Under the pieces are notes generated by a model that saw nothing but the letters and a program-made list of their open reading frames with translations, did not search any database and was not told where the DNA came from. A DNA stretch of 64,000 nt from Ehretia macrophylla (lineage: Eukaryota > Streptophyta > Magnoliopsida > Boraginales > Ehretiaceae): positions 60,840,316 to 60,904,315 of the forward strand of contig CM075768.1 in the NCBI GenBank assembly GCA_037974665.1. The letters run 5' to 3'. The translations under genes were made by a program, and so were the position numbers. Shown here one piece after another: positions 50,501 to 61,388 of the stretch. Positions within the stretch are counted from its first letter, which is position 1; every line of letters begins with the position of its first letter.

Positions 50501-53007
50501 AAGTGTCCCGAAATTGATGAAAACGTTTGATTTTGGGATCCAAAAATAGGGCAGCCTAGTAGGCTTGCTGACCTCGTCGTAGAGCTCTCAGAAAGCTTTC
50601 CAACGGTATGCTTTGCGCCACGTAACTCCTTACGGATCAAAAGTAATGGGCACCGGAGCGACGGAGACCTGGTCCCAAGACCCACGCCCACGGTTTGCGG
50701 GCCAAGCCTCTACGTGAAGTAAAGTTGTCATGCCCAAGGTGTCATGGGATTTGGTAATAGAAATGTGATGGATTAGGTTGTCGTCCATTTCGCCGCTCAC
50801 GACGCACGATCCGGGACGGAAAAACAGCGCAAAAGAATAAAACTATACCAAAATTTATGAAAACATTTAGTTTTGGACTCTGAAAACAGGCGCAGTTGAG
50901 AAGTCTTGATGCCCACGTCGAAGAGCTCTCGGAGAGCTTTCCAACGGTATGCTGTGCGCCGCGTAACTCCTTACGGATCAAAAGTTATGGGCACCGGAGC
51001 GACGGAGACCTGGTCCCAAGCCCCACGCCCTCGGTTTGCAGGCCTAGCCTTTACATGAAGCGAACTTGTCTTGCCCAAGGTACCGTGGGATTCGGTAATA
51101 GAAATGTGATGGATTAGGTTATCGTCCTTTACACGGCTCACGATGTACGATCCGGGAAGGAAAAATAGCGCAAAAGAAGAAAAGTATCCCGATACTAATG
51201 AAAACGTACGATTTTGGACTCTGAAAAGAGGCGTAGCCATGCAGGCTTGCTGACCCTATCGTAGAGCCCTCGGAGAACTTTCCAACGGTATGCTGTGCGT
51301 CACGTAATTCCTTACGGATCAAAAGTTATGGGCACCGGAGCTACAGAGACCTGGTCCCAAGCGCTATGCCCTCGGTTTGCGGGCCCAACCTCTACGTGAA
51401 GTAAAGTTGTCATGCCCAAGGTGTCATGGGATTCAGTAATAGAAATGTGTTGGATTAGGTTGTTGTCTTTTTCGCGGCTGACGACGTATGATCCGGGACG
51501 GAAAAATAGTGCAAAAGAAGAAAAGTGTTCCAAAATTGATGAAAACATTCAATTTTGGACTCTGAAAACAGGCACAACCGAGTAAGCTTGCTGACTACGT
51601 CGTAGATCTCTCGGAGAGCTTTCAAATGGTATGATGTGCGCCTCGTAACTCCTTGCGGATCAAAGTTAAGGGCATCAGAGCGACGGAGACCTGGTCCCAA
51701 GCCCCACGCCCTCGGTTTGCGGGCCTAGCCTCTACGTGAAGCGAAGTTGTCTTGCCCATGGTGCCGTGCGATTCAGTAATAGAAATGTGATGGATTAGGT
51801 TGTCGTCCTTTACGCTGCTCACGACTTACGATCCGGGAAGGAAAAATAGCGCAAAAGAAGAAAAGTATCCCAAAACTGATAATAATGTTAAATTTTGGAC
51901 TGCAAAAAAAGGCTTAGCCAAGCAGGCTTGTTGACCCCATCGTAGAGCTCTCGGAGAGCTTTCCAACGGTAAGTTGTGCGCCACGTAACTCCTTACGGAT
52001 CAGAAGTTATGGGCGCTAGAGCAACGAAGACCTGGTCTCAAGCCCCATGCCCTCGGTTTGCGAGCCCAGCCTCTATGTGAAGAGAAGTTGTCTTGCCCAG
52101 GGTGCCGTGAGATTCGGTAATAGAAATGTGATGGATTAGGTTGTTGTCCTTTTCGCGGCTCACGTCGTACGATCCAGAAGGAAAAATAGTGCAAAACAAG
52201 AAAAGTGGCCTAAAACTTATGAAAAAGATCAATTTTGGGCTTTAAAAATAGGCGCAACGGAGCAAGCTTGCCGTCCCCATCGTAGAGCTCTCGGGGAGCT
52301 TTGCAATGGTATGTTGTGCACCGTGTAACTCTTTACGGATCAAAAGTTATGGGCACCGGAGTGACGGAGACCTGGTCCCAAGCCCCATGCCCTAGGTTTG
52401 CGAGCCCAGCCTATACGTGAAGCGAAGTTGTCATGCTCAAGGTGCCGTGGGATTCGGTAATAGAAATATGATGGATTAGGTTGTAGTCCTTTTCGCGTCT
52501 CACGACGTAAGATCCGGGAAGGGAAAATAGTGCAAAAGAAGAAAAGTATCACAAAACTGATGAAAATGTTCGGTTTTGGGTTTCGAAAATTGGCGCAGCA
52601 GAGCAAGCTTTCGGCCCCTGTCATAGAGCTCTCGGAGAGCTTTCCTACAGTATGTTGTGCACCGCGTAACTCCTTACAGATCAAAAGATATGAGCACCGG
52701 AGCGACGGAGACCTGGTCCCAAGCCCCACGCCCTCGGTTTGCGGGCCAAGCCTCTGCGTGAAGTGAAGTTGTCTTGCCCAAGGTGTCCTAGGATTCGATA
52801 ATAGTAATGTGATGGATTAGGTTGTCGTCCTTTTCGCGGCTCACGACATACGATCCGGGATGAAAAAACAGCGCAAAAGAAGAAAAGTGTCCCGAAACTG
52901 ATGAAAACGTTCAATTTTGGGCCCTGAAAACAGGCGCAGCCGAGCAGGCTTGCTGCACCCTTCGTAGAGCTCTCGGAGAGCTTTCCAATGATATGTTGTG
53001 CGCCGCG

Positions 53008-53012
53008 TAACT
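53008..53012. repeat. Target site duplication TAACT, left of element 2
   Basis: TAACT directly precedes the LTR start at 53013. The partner lies beyond the right edge, so duplication itself is not proven here, but the sequence and phase equal those of element 1. Confidence 0.8.
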
Positions 53013-56000
53013 TGTCACGCCCCAACCCGACCTATAGAGGTTAGACTAGGGAGTGATCTAAATATTCAAGTCTTTTCACGTACTTAATCGTTCTTGAAGG
53101 TTTAATACTTAACGTTTAGCCTAAACTCCACAAACTCTCCAGAAAATCGGCAGCATAACAACTGTAATTGGGCTTTTTAGTTTGACCTAATTCTCTAGAC
53201 GCCTCAAAATTTCCAATCTCAATTTCATTTCCAACTAAGATTACTATTTATCACCCATCGAAATACCTACTAGTTATCTCGAAGTCTCGTTTGACTAATA
53301 ACCTAGCATGATACTATGTCTCGTTTGTTTGTTAATCCTTGTTACAAAAGTACCTGTTGATCTTAGCTTAACAATGAGTATCTGCTTAAGATTGGATAGA
53401 TTCATTTTACTTAATCCTTTACCTGATACTTCGTAAGCCTGTGATAGATATTAACCAATAGCGATAGCAAAAACGACCATAAGAGTGTCAAACTAGTTAT
53501 GATTAGTACAAGCCAAAATTAGACCCCAAATTACAACGGGGGTCATTTATAATACAACAACAAAAAACATAAGAAATAGTCTTCAAGTAACATATCGTTC
53601 ACAAAATGGCCATAGTCAAGTAACGCCCCTAGGCCAAGCAATCATCCCAATGAATCATCAAAACGCACGTTGTCCTCGGGTACCTGTTCCTAGTCTTCTT
53701 CACCTGAGATGATAAAAGAGGGTGAGTCCTTATGAACTTAATGAGGGGGAACGAGAAATAAGTTTTGAAACTCTTTTTCCGGTTCAACTTATGAAAACTC
53801 TTTTTGTAAGCATGACGTATATCACAAGTAAGTACGTAATGTAATGTAAAAGTAAAAGAACACAATTACCCGTCTTTCCTCCCCGAGGTCCTCTAGGAAC
53901 CAAGCGAGAATACTCATACACATAGTGAAAAGGATACGGTGAGCTTTTGCTCTCAGTTTACTTCCAGTATCCGTTGTTGCGGCCGGCTTCAAATCATCCA
54001 CTTATCACGCCAAATGGGTGTACTCAAGATGTACCCCGAAATCCTACGACCCAACTCTCCGAGGAAGTCTAGCCCCCAAGCGAGAGAGGAAATTGGACAA
54101 TGGTAGTCACAGTTGCACCGGCAAGCCTACTGCCGCCCGGTGTGCTTGAACGCTACCACACCAGAATGAAAGGTTGCAACCTTGTATGCAATGCACATTT
54201 ATGACATTTAATATATCACATTAGGAGGACAACAAAGTAGGTTGCCTCCGAACAGTCATAAGATTGCACATTGACAAGTAAACACTCGAGTTACGATATG
54301 ATAGGTAATTCCACTCGTAAAGCACATGGAGTTATATGAATATTAAACGGGCAGCCATATAACGGATGTAAATCAAGTCATATAACTCATTTCGAAGTTC
54401 ACGTAATCAAATAATAAGGTCATACAACATGCAACGACGTTTACGTGGGACCGGGTGCAAGAAGGGTCTACTTGTCAATATGTAATCATCGGAATCACAT
54501 TTAGGGCTATAAGGGAAACTATGGGAAGCCTACTAATCACATAATTAAACACGACATTTATAGGATCAACACTTAGCGAGTTTCCTAGTCATTAGGGTTT
54601 CAATTTATGCTCACCCGTGCGATTAAGCCCCAAGTTGTCACGTGATTAAACTCAAGCCACGCATCGATTAATTAAAACACCCTCAAGCATTCAAAACAGT
54701 CCACACAACATCCAAGTGCCACAATCCCAAGCATTTCATACAACAAGAGAAGTTACAATAATTTTCAAAGCATATCACTAGATGAAAACCTCACTGCAAT
54801 GATCTGTTTTCTCACAATCATTGAGACAAGCAAACAATCTCCAATTCCAATGAAAAAAATGTCAAATTAAATCTTAAGGAGTGAACTAAATCCAGAAACA
54901 AACCTCGCGTCCTTTGGAGTTCGGATTCAAGAGTTATAGCCAAAACCGTGCGACTACGCAAAACTGTCCAGATTTGTACACATTTCAATACGTGTCATTT
55001 TTTAAGACCTTAGGGTCAGATTTAGCCTTAGTCTATTTCTGAAAAAAATGTCCAGAACTGAAACATATAGCAGCATACCAAATTTAATGTATTTTAGACA
55101 TCATTTACTGAGTCAAAACTGGTTCGTTCTACAAGGACAGTGAATCTGCCAAAACCTGCTTCATTTCCTAGATTTTCCAAATTTAGACACCTTTCGATAT
55201 TTTGCCATTTTGGAGACATTAGAGTCAAAATTGGCTTTGGCCTATTTCTGTGAAAAATGCTCCAAACTGGCAAAACTAATCACCTACCAATTTTCACGTA
55301 TTTTCAACATCATTTACCTGGTCAAAATCACTTCGCTCCAACAAGTCAGAAGACTATCCATTTACGCGATTTCACCTATCTTCACATTCTAGCCAAATAT
55401 CTTGCCATGCATGTTTACAAAAGCTCATGTACACACATATATCACAAGTACAGAGGTAAAAATAGACATTTAAAGGCATGCATGTGGTTTTTGAAAGCTT
55501 TTCAACAGAGTTTTAGCCCTCACCTTAGCAAGACAACAATGAAGATGCACAAACTCTTGGAGATGCACAAAATCGACTTTTCTCCTTGCTTAGCCGAGAG
55601 ACAACTTGAGATTCTCTAATTCCTAGCTTAGTAACCGTGTTCTTAGTATGTGCAAGTGGCTAGAACAAAAAGAAAATGAAATGGAAGCTATCAACATACC
55701 TATGCCGAAATGAAGGCTCTATGAGCTTCCATGCATGTCTTTTTGCATTCTAGCTTGCTTGGTGGAGTTCCTTAGTGGCTCGAAGGTCTTGATGAACCTT
55801 AGGATGATGAGCTTAAGCTATGGAGTGTAGACTTGCAGCTAAGGCCGAGAGAGAGAAAAAAGAAATGAGAGAGAGAGTGAGAGAAAATGAGAGAAAGAGA
55901 GGAATTGAGATGTTTGTGAGGTATAGAGTGTTGTGTGTGAGTGTGTCGGCCTAGGGCCTTGAAAAATCTGAAATTCTCTTAGTCCTTGCGCAATCTAGAA

Positions 56001-56594
56001 ATGTGAGGGAGCATGGAGTGCTTTGGTCGAGAAAGTGAAGCTTGGAAGGTGTGTTTCATTTCATTTTTTTATGCATTGTGTCATAAGCTTGTCTAAGAAT
56101 GATATTTGAATTATGCAAGCATGATAAAAGCTCCTACATGGTCGGCCAAGGCAAGCTCAATTCTGAATTTTTTTGTCTTGGTTGAGCAATATAATATTGT
56201 GTGTTTGGGATGTGCAAAAGAGTAAGGAATAAAGAATGAGAATGTCTAGCTTTTGGTGCAATTTCGTCTTCTAGTGAGTTGAATTAGCATTTTAATATTA
56301 GTTAGTGGAGTTTGTATGATTAATTAATGATCTAGTGCTTTGTGTAAGATGTTTTCTTGATTAGCGTGAGGGTACGCTTTTCTAAGTTTAGGGTACGCAC
56401 CACGAGGTAAGGCACAAACTACGAGACAAATGCACGTCTCCCAAGAAAATGCACGCAACCCTAAATGAAAGCACATAATTCAATGCAAGGCATACAGAAC
56501 GAAACACGAATCTTAAACCTAGGTCAAGGCACGCAAATCTAGGTTAGGGCATATGAAACGAGGTATCGCACGCAAATCGAGGTCAGACCTCACA
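53013..56594 (-). mobile_element. 3' LTR of element 2, 3582 bp
   Basis: Opens TGTCACGCCCCAACCCGACC and closes CAGACCTCACA on the plus strand. It includes an imperfect tandem duplication with 209 bp offset (first copy from 54966, second from 55175), a GA-rich tract (about 55846-55905) and the minisatellite at 56372-56590. No gene is supported. Confidence 0.95.
54966..55383. repeat. Imperfect tandem duplication (about 209 bp) inside the LTR
   Basis: The two copies share blocks in the same order: CCAGATTTG.ACAC / CCAAATTTAGACAC, GTCATTTT / GCCATTTT, ACCTTAGGGTCA / ACATTAGAGTCA, CTATTTCTG, then ATCATTTAC and GTCAAAA. The same pair is present in every LTR copy that spans this region, so it is ancestral to the family. 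Confidence 0.75.
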
Positions 56595-56606
56595 TCTTTC
56601 CCTTTG
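56595..56606 (-). other. Polypurine tract of element 2
   Basis: The minus strand reads CAAAGGGAAAGA directly before the LTR start TGTGAGG. Compared with element 1, about 28 bp between pol and the tract are missing. Confidence 0.75.
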
Positions 56607-56609
56607 TTA

Positions 56610-57083
56610 TTACCTTTGAAATAAAGCTGGATACTGCTGCTCCATCTGGTGTCGCCTTTCCCATGTCGCTTCTTCAACTCCATGGTGATCCCACAACACT
56701 TTCACCATCGACATAGATTTGTTGTGCAACTCTCGATCTTGCTGGTCTAGGATCCGAATGGGCTTCTCTTCATAAGACAAGTTCTCCCAAAGCTGCAACG
56801 GCTCTGGCTCCAAGATATGCGATGGATCAGGTTGATACTTCTGTAGCATTGAAACATGAAAGACGTCGTGAATATTGGAGAGGTTTTGGGGTAGTTCCAG
56901 GCAATACGCCAATTTGCCAACCTTCTCAATTATCTCAAATGGTCCTACAAACCTCGGGCTTAACTTTCTACCCTTGCCGTGTTTAATCAGTCCCCTCCGT
57001 GGTGATATCTTCAAGAACACCTTGTCGCCGACCTCAAACTCTAGACTCTGTCTCTGTCGGTCTGCATAACTTTTCTGCCTGCT
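56610..57083 (-). pseudogene. pol: Integrase C-terminal part and chromodomain of element 2 pol
   Basis: An open stretch of 136 codons (57020-56610), in frame with the integrase core upstream across a TAA at 57084-57086 that replaces Gln. It shows VFLKISPRRGLIKHGKG, the GPFEIIEKVGKLAY module and HDVFHVSMLQKY. The chromodomain-like tail spans about residues 88-136, with VKVLWDHHGVEEATWE and QQYPALF. It is the better-preserved chromodomain of the two elements. Confidence 0.88.
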
Positions 57084-57566
57084 TTAGGCGGTAAGCATCT
57101 GTTTTCGGATGAGGTGGACATTATCAACAGTCTTCATAAGTTCTAGTAGTAGGGTCGGGTCAAAAGTCATCGTCTCACCTACTTCATTCCAGTAAATTGG
57201 GGATCGACACTTACGTCCATACAATGCCTCAAATGGGGCCATCCCGATAGTGGCCTGATAACTGTTATTATAAGCGAACTCCGCTAAAGGCAGATATTTC
57301 TCCCAACCTTTTCCGAAGTCTAAAACACACGCCCTCAGCATATCCTCCAAAATCTGAATAGTTCTTTCAGTTTGTCCATCCGTCTGAGGGTGAGAAGCCG
57401 TGCTGAAACTCAACTTCGTTCCCAAAGCTTCTTGCAATCTCTCCCAAAATCGGGAAGTAAAACGAGGATCCCTATCTGATCCAATACTCACAGGCATCCC
57501 GTGCAATCTTACAATATTCGCCACATACATATCTCCCAATTTCTCAGGACTATCCTCCTTGTTCAT
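57084..57566 (-). pseudogene. pol: Integrase catalytic core of element 2 pol
   Basis: 160 open codons. The second catalytic Asp is in [12 protein letters not shown] (residue 31) and the Glu in [10 protein letters not shown] (residue 67), 35 residues apart. The first Asp, in IIVDRL, is in the upstream segment at about 57595, in another frame because about 2 bp are lost just before this stretch. It runs on through [13 protein letters not shown], where element 1 has a stop. It ends at TAA 57084-57086. Confidence 0.92.
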
Positions 57567-57585
57567 CGGTAAGAAGTGTGTTGAC

Positions 57586-58869
57586 TTATAATCTATCCAC
57601 TATGATCCAAACGGCGTCATGACCCTTTTGTGACCTGGGCAGGTCCATGACAAAGTCCATAGTTATATGTTCCCATTTCCATTGAGGAATTTCCAATGGT
57701 TGAAGTAAACCTGTCGGTCGTTGATGTTCTGCTTTGACTCTTTGGCAAGTCAAACACCGTGCCACAAACTCTGCAATCTCTCTCTTCATGTTATTCCACC
57801 AATAGTATTGCTTCAAATCCCGGTACATCTTTGTTCCGCCAGGGTGAATAGTGTATCTTGAATTATGGGCTTCTTCAAGAATCTTCTTTTTCAGCTCTGG
57901 CTTATTAGGAACACAAATTTGATTCCTAAACCTCCAAACACCATCATCATGAAACTTGAAATCTGTGTTGCTTTCTTTAATCTTCTGAAACTGTTGGTCC
58001 TTCTGTTGAGCTTCTCGCAATTCAAACAACAAGGTCGATTGAACTTGTGTAGTGGCAAATAGTAATCCTTTTTGAGTCAATTGTGGTTTCCACAAGAATG
58101 CTTCCTCTAACAACTCCTGCACCTTAACTTCTAGTTTTTCCATGATCGTTTTCCGACTTAAGGCATCTGCATCTACATTTGCTTTACCGGGAACATAATT
58201 GATTGTGCAGTTATAATCATCCAAAAGCTCCATCCATCGTCTTTGCCTCATGTTCAACTCTATTTGTGAGAACAAGTATTTCAAGCTCTTGTGATCAGTA
58301 AACACCTCGAACTTGTTACCCCACAAATAGTGCCTCCATTTCTTGAGTGCAAACACAATAGCCGCTAACTCCAAATCATGCGTCGGGTATTTCAATTCAT
58401 ACGACTTCGGTTTCCTAGAAGCATATGCAATCACTCTACCATTTTGCATCAACACACAACCCAGTCCTTCCTTCGAAGCATCGCTATAGATAACAAAGCC
58501 TTGACTCCCTTCAGGCAATGCAAGAACGGGTGCAGTAGTCAATCTCTTCTTCAATTCTTGGAAGCTGTTCTCACACTTATCATCCCACACAAACTTCGTT
58601 TTCTTTTGAGTGAGCTTTGTAAGCGGTCCTGCGATCTTTGAGAAATCCTTCACGAACCTCCGATAATAGCCGGCTAGACCAAGAAAACTCCGAACTTCTG
58701 TAACATTTTTCGGCTTCTTCCAAGACAGCACCGCTTTTATCTTTGTTGGATCCATTGCTATTCCCTCTTGGGATATGATGCGTCCCAAGAATGCAATCTG
58801 CTGCAACCAAAATTCGAATTTGCTAAACTTCGCGTACAATTGATGCTCTCGAAGTTTCTGCAGTACCAA
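57586..58869 (-). pseudogene. pol: RT thumb region, RNase H and integrase N-terminal part of element 2 pol
   Basis: 427 open codons. RNase H acidic residues are at about 130 (IYSDASKEG), 167 (HDLELAAIV), 192 (VFTDHKSL) and 235 (DADALSRK). The integrase zinc set is His 335, His 342, Cys 372 and Cys 375. The first integrase catalytic Asp is near the end in IIVDRL. A TAG between this stretch and the RT segment (58894-58896) breaks the protein directly after the RT active site. The 3' end runs into a 2 bp deletion and TAA. Confidence 0.93.
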
Positions 58870-58893
58870 TCGCAGATGTTGTTCATGCTTAGC

Positions 58894-59499
58894 CTAGGAT
58901 TTCGAGTATACCAAAATATCATCAATGAAGATCACCACAAATTGGTCCAAGTAGGGTTGAAACACCCTGTGCATCAAGTCCATAAAAGCTGCATGGGCAT
59001 TAGTTAGCCCAAACAGCATCACCACAAATTCATAATGCCCATATCTCGTCCTGAAAGCCATTTTAGGCACATCCTCCTTTTTGATCTGCAACTGATAGTA
59101 CCCTTGCCTCAAGTCGAGCTTCGAATACACTTTAGCTCCTTGAAGTTGATCAAACAACTCGTCGATCAGTGGAAGTGGGTATTTATTCTTGACGGTTACT
59201 TGGTTCAATCCTCGATAATCGATGCATAGCCTTAACATTTTGTTTTTCTTCTTTACAAATAGGACTGGTGCACCCCATGAAGAAGAACTTGGTTGAACAA
59301 ACCCTTTCTTCAACAATCCTTGCAATTGGTCCTTCAATTCTTGTAGCTCGGCTGGTGCCATACGATAAGGAGCTTTAGATATCGGTTGGGTGCCAGGCAG
59401 TACTTCTATAATGAACTCGATCTCCCGATTTGGGGATAAATAGGGCAATTTTTCTAGAAACACATCTGCATAATCATTAATCACTGGCATCTCCTCCAA
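58894..59499 (-). pseudogene. pol: Reverse transcriptase N-terminal and catalytic part of element 2 pol
   Basis: 201 open codons, covering [59 protein letters not shown] and the active site [11 protein letters not shown] (Asp pair at 193-194). TAG at 58894-58896 follows the active site. It is one base out of frame with the protease segment upstream: an extra base near 59550 is responsible. Its first Met is internal. Confidence 0.93.
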
Positions 59500-59545
59500 C
59501 TTAGCTTTGTCCGACGACTTGTTGATGAGGTAAGCTAAGTATCCA

Positions 59546-59965
59546 CTACATCCTTTTTCTCAAGGACTTCACTACTTTCGTAGATGAAATGATGGAACTC
59601 CCGGTGAAGTCTCTTCGACCCATTACCTCCAATATTGGTTGACCAGGTATTTGGCATGTTACAATCTTCATCCGGCAATCTAGTTGGGCATGATGCTTTG
59701 CCAACCAGTCCATTCCTAAGATGACTTCATAGTCTCGAAAGGGTAATACAATAAGATTGGCTGAGAATTCCTTATCTTTAATTTGGATTTTACATGCTTT
59801 ACAAGCTGAGCAAGTAACAAGTTTAGAACCCATTGGAGTACCAACTTCTACTTCGTAAGGCAAACATACAACTTGTAGTTTCACACGTTGCACACATAAG
59901 GGAGTAATAAATGAATGAGTAGCACCTGGATCAATTAGCACCCTAACAGGTTGATTCAGTATCAA
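59546..59965 (-). pseudogene. pol: Aspartic protease of element 2
   Basis: 139 open codons with [12 protein letters not shown] (active-site Asp 12) and [16 protein letters not shown]. It ends at a frameshift and TAG just after KSLRKR. The DPG in place of the more usual DSG or DTG occurs in both elements, so it is a family trait and not damage. Confidence 0.9.
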
Positions 59966-60561
59966 GAATGTACCTTCAACAACAGCAGTCTCCTCTGGAA
60001 GCTCCTCGCACTCAATAGCATAAGCTTGGGCCTGAACTCTAGGAACTGGAGACTTGCCTCTACCAGCTGGTTTAACTTGATTTTGTCCTCATTGCCATTT
60101 AGGGCAATCCTTGATCTGATGCTGATCACTGCCACACTGCACAAATCGTCCTGACTTCTTCCAGCACTGGGCCTCGGTGTGATCCTTCTTGTCACAGTAA
60201 GAACAGTTGATAGACTGAGTAGTAGGTGAACTACCTGTGGACTGCGGGTGGAAGAGGCTGATGGTGCTTTAGTCGGGCCACGGTTATTAACTGGTCTATT
60301 CTGGCTCTGGCCCTGACTGCGACTCTGGCTCTAGAATTTCCTCTATTGACTTGGAGGCTGATATGGTTTCTTGTTTGGCTGGCTTGAACCGGCTCTATCA
60401 AGTTTCCTCTTCTCAACTCGGGAAGCAGCAGCAAGGAGAGCAAAATAGGTAGTGAAGTCATGCGAAGCCAACTAGTCCAGAATTTCTGGCCTCAACCCAT
60501 TCGTAAATTTCCACATCTTCGTCTCAGGGGTACTAACCATGTATTGAGCATAACGGGACAG
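59966..60561 (-). pseudogene. gag: gag C-terminal region with two zinc knuckles, element 2
   Basis: This is broken by several stops (for example TGA near 60090) and by a loss of about 2 bp near 60240 relative to element 1, which moves the frame from gag to pol. The first knuckle, CSYCDKKDHTEAQC, is intact near 60165-60207. In the second the first Cys is replaced by Phe ([14 protein letters not shown]), so its zinc site is lost. The first knuckle is here in frame with the protease. Confidence 0.82.
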
Positions 60562-61125
60562 TCAATCAAAACGAGCCTCATACTGGGCTACCGTCATATT
60601 ACCCTGATTGAAGTGCATGAATTCCTCAATCCGCCTCTGCTTAGAAACTGCAGGTACGTATTTCTCCTTGAATGCCTTAACGGAATTACCCCACAAGCGA
60701 GGTGTATGATCAGTTTCCCAAAGTGCCTCCACAGTGTGCCACCAATGCTCAGCATCCGCGTGCAATAAAAACACAGCGAACTCCTCCTTTTCTTCATCAG
60801 TATAGTCAAGTGGCCTGAAAATCCTCTCGATCTCAGACAGCCAAGACTTTGCCTTTTCATCATCAGCTTCCCGATAAAATTTGGACGGGCGAAAGTCAAG
60901 GAACTCCCGCATTCTGCTATTTATCCCATGGTTACCACCATTCCTGTTGTTGTTGTTGTTGTTGTTTGCTTCACGTGCATCTTGTCGTTCTATCACTCGC
61001 AACACGCGATCCATGACATTCGCCATCATATTAAACATAGCCATGCCGAGATTAGTTTGATGAGCATCTTCGGTCTCCTGGGGCTCACCGCTTCTATTAG
61101 TATTGTGGGTACTAGGGCCAGCCAT
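60562..61125 (-). pseudogene. gag: gag N-terminal part (capsid region), element 2
   Basis: 187 codons from ATG 61125. Motifs match element 1: SWLSEIERIFRPLDYTDEE, FAVFLLHADAEHWW, WGNSVKAFKEKYVP and VAQYEARFD. An Asn run (AAC/AAT repeats) lies near residue 55. It ends at TGA where element 1 has CGA (Arg), a CpG transition. Confidence 0.92.
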
Positions 61126-61388
61126 CTATAGGCACAGATTACGATGCATAATTTATTGGAATATGACAAACAAGAATTTAATGCATAAGATATGCAACAT
61201 ATAATTTTATATAGATACACAATTCTAGAAATAGTTAAGACATGTTAATCACATAAGCACATAGAGACAGAAAAGGCACACTTGATATTGCCATACAATA
61301 ACCCATATAAACAAGTCATCTCAATTACCTTAGGACTTCTACTTATGATTCGAGAGATAAACCTGGCTCTAACTCCATTCCTCTACGG
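61126..61388 (-). other. Leader of element 2 with a damaged primer binding site
   Basis: The leader matches that of element 1. At the place of the PBS (about 61370-61377) the minus strand reads TGGAGTTAGAGC instead of TGGTATCAGAGC, and about 10 bp further in are lost. Pairing to initiator tRNA-Met would be weak. Confidence 0.75.

Larger units (their letters stand above)
42557..53012. repeat. Satellite block D, 341 bp monomer, about 31 copies
   Basis: Same monomer and orientation. A variant with CGGTTTTGGGTTTC occurs at 42690, 45076, 47120 and 52572, spaced seven, six and sixteen monomers, so some higher-order organisation exists but is irregular. The first and second of these also share GTGATGCATT and a following GCTGTCGTCC. 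The block contains an LTR scar at 47547-47560 and ends at the TSD of element 2. No gene is supported. Confidence 0.96.

Noticed and set aside
3040..53012. CRISPR array or other short spaced repeat system
   Set aside because: The unit is a contiguous 341 bp tandem repeat without unique spacers, in a plant-type sequence context.
59962..60461. Minus-strand frames of 76-77 codons in element 2 with no gag similarity
   Set aside because: They are off-frame readings of the gag C-terminal and zinc-knuckle region, which is recognisable in the neighbouring frames.
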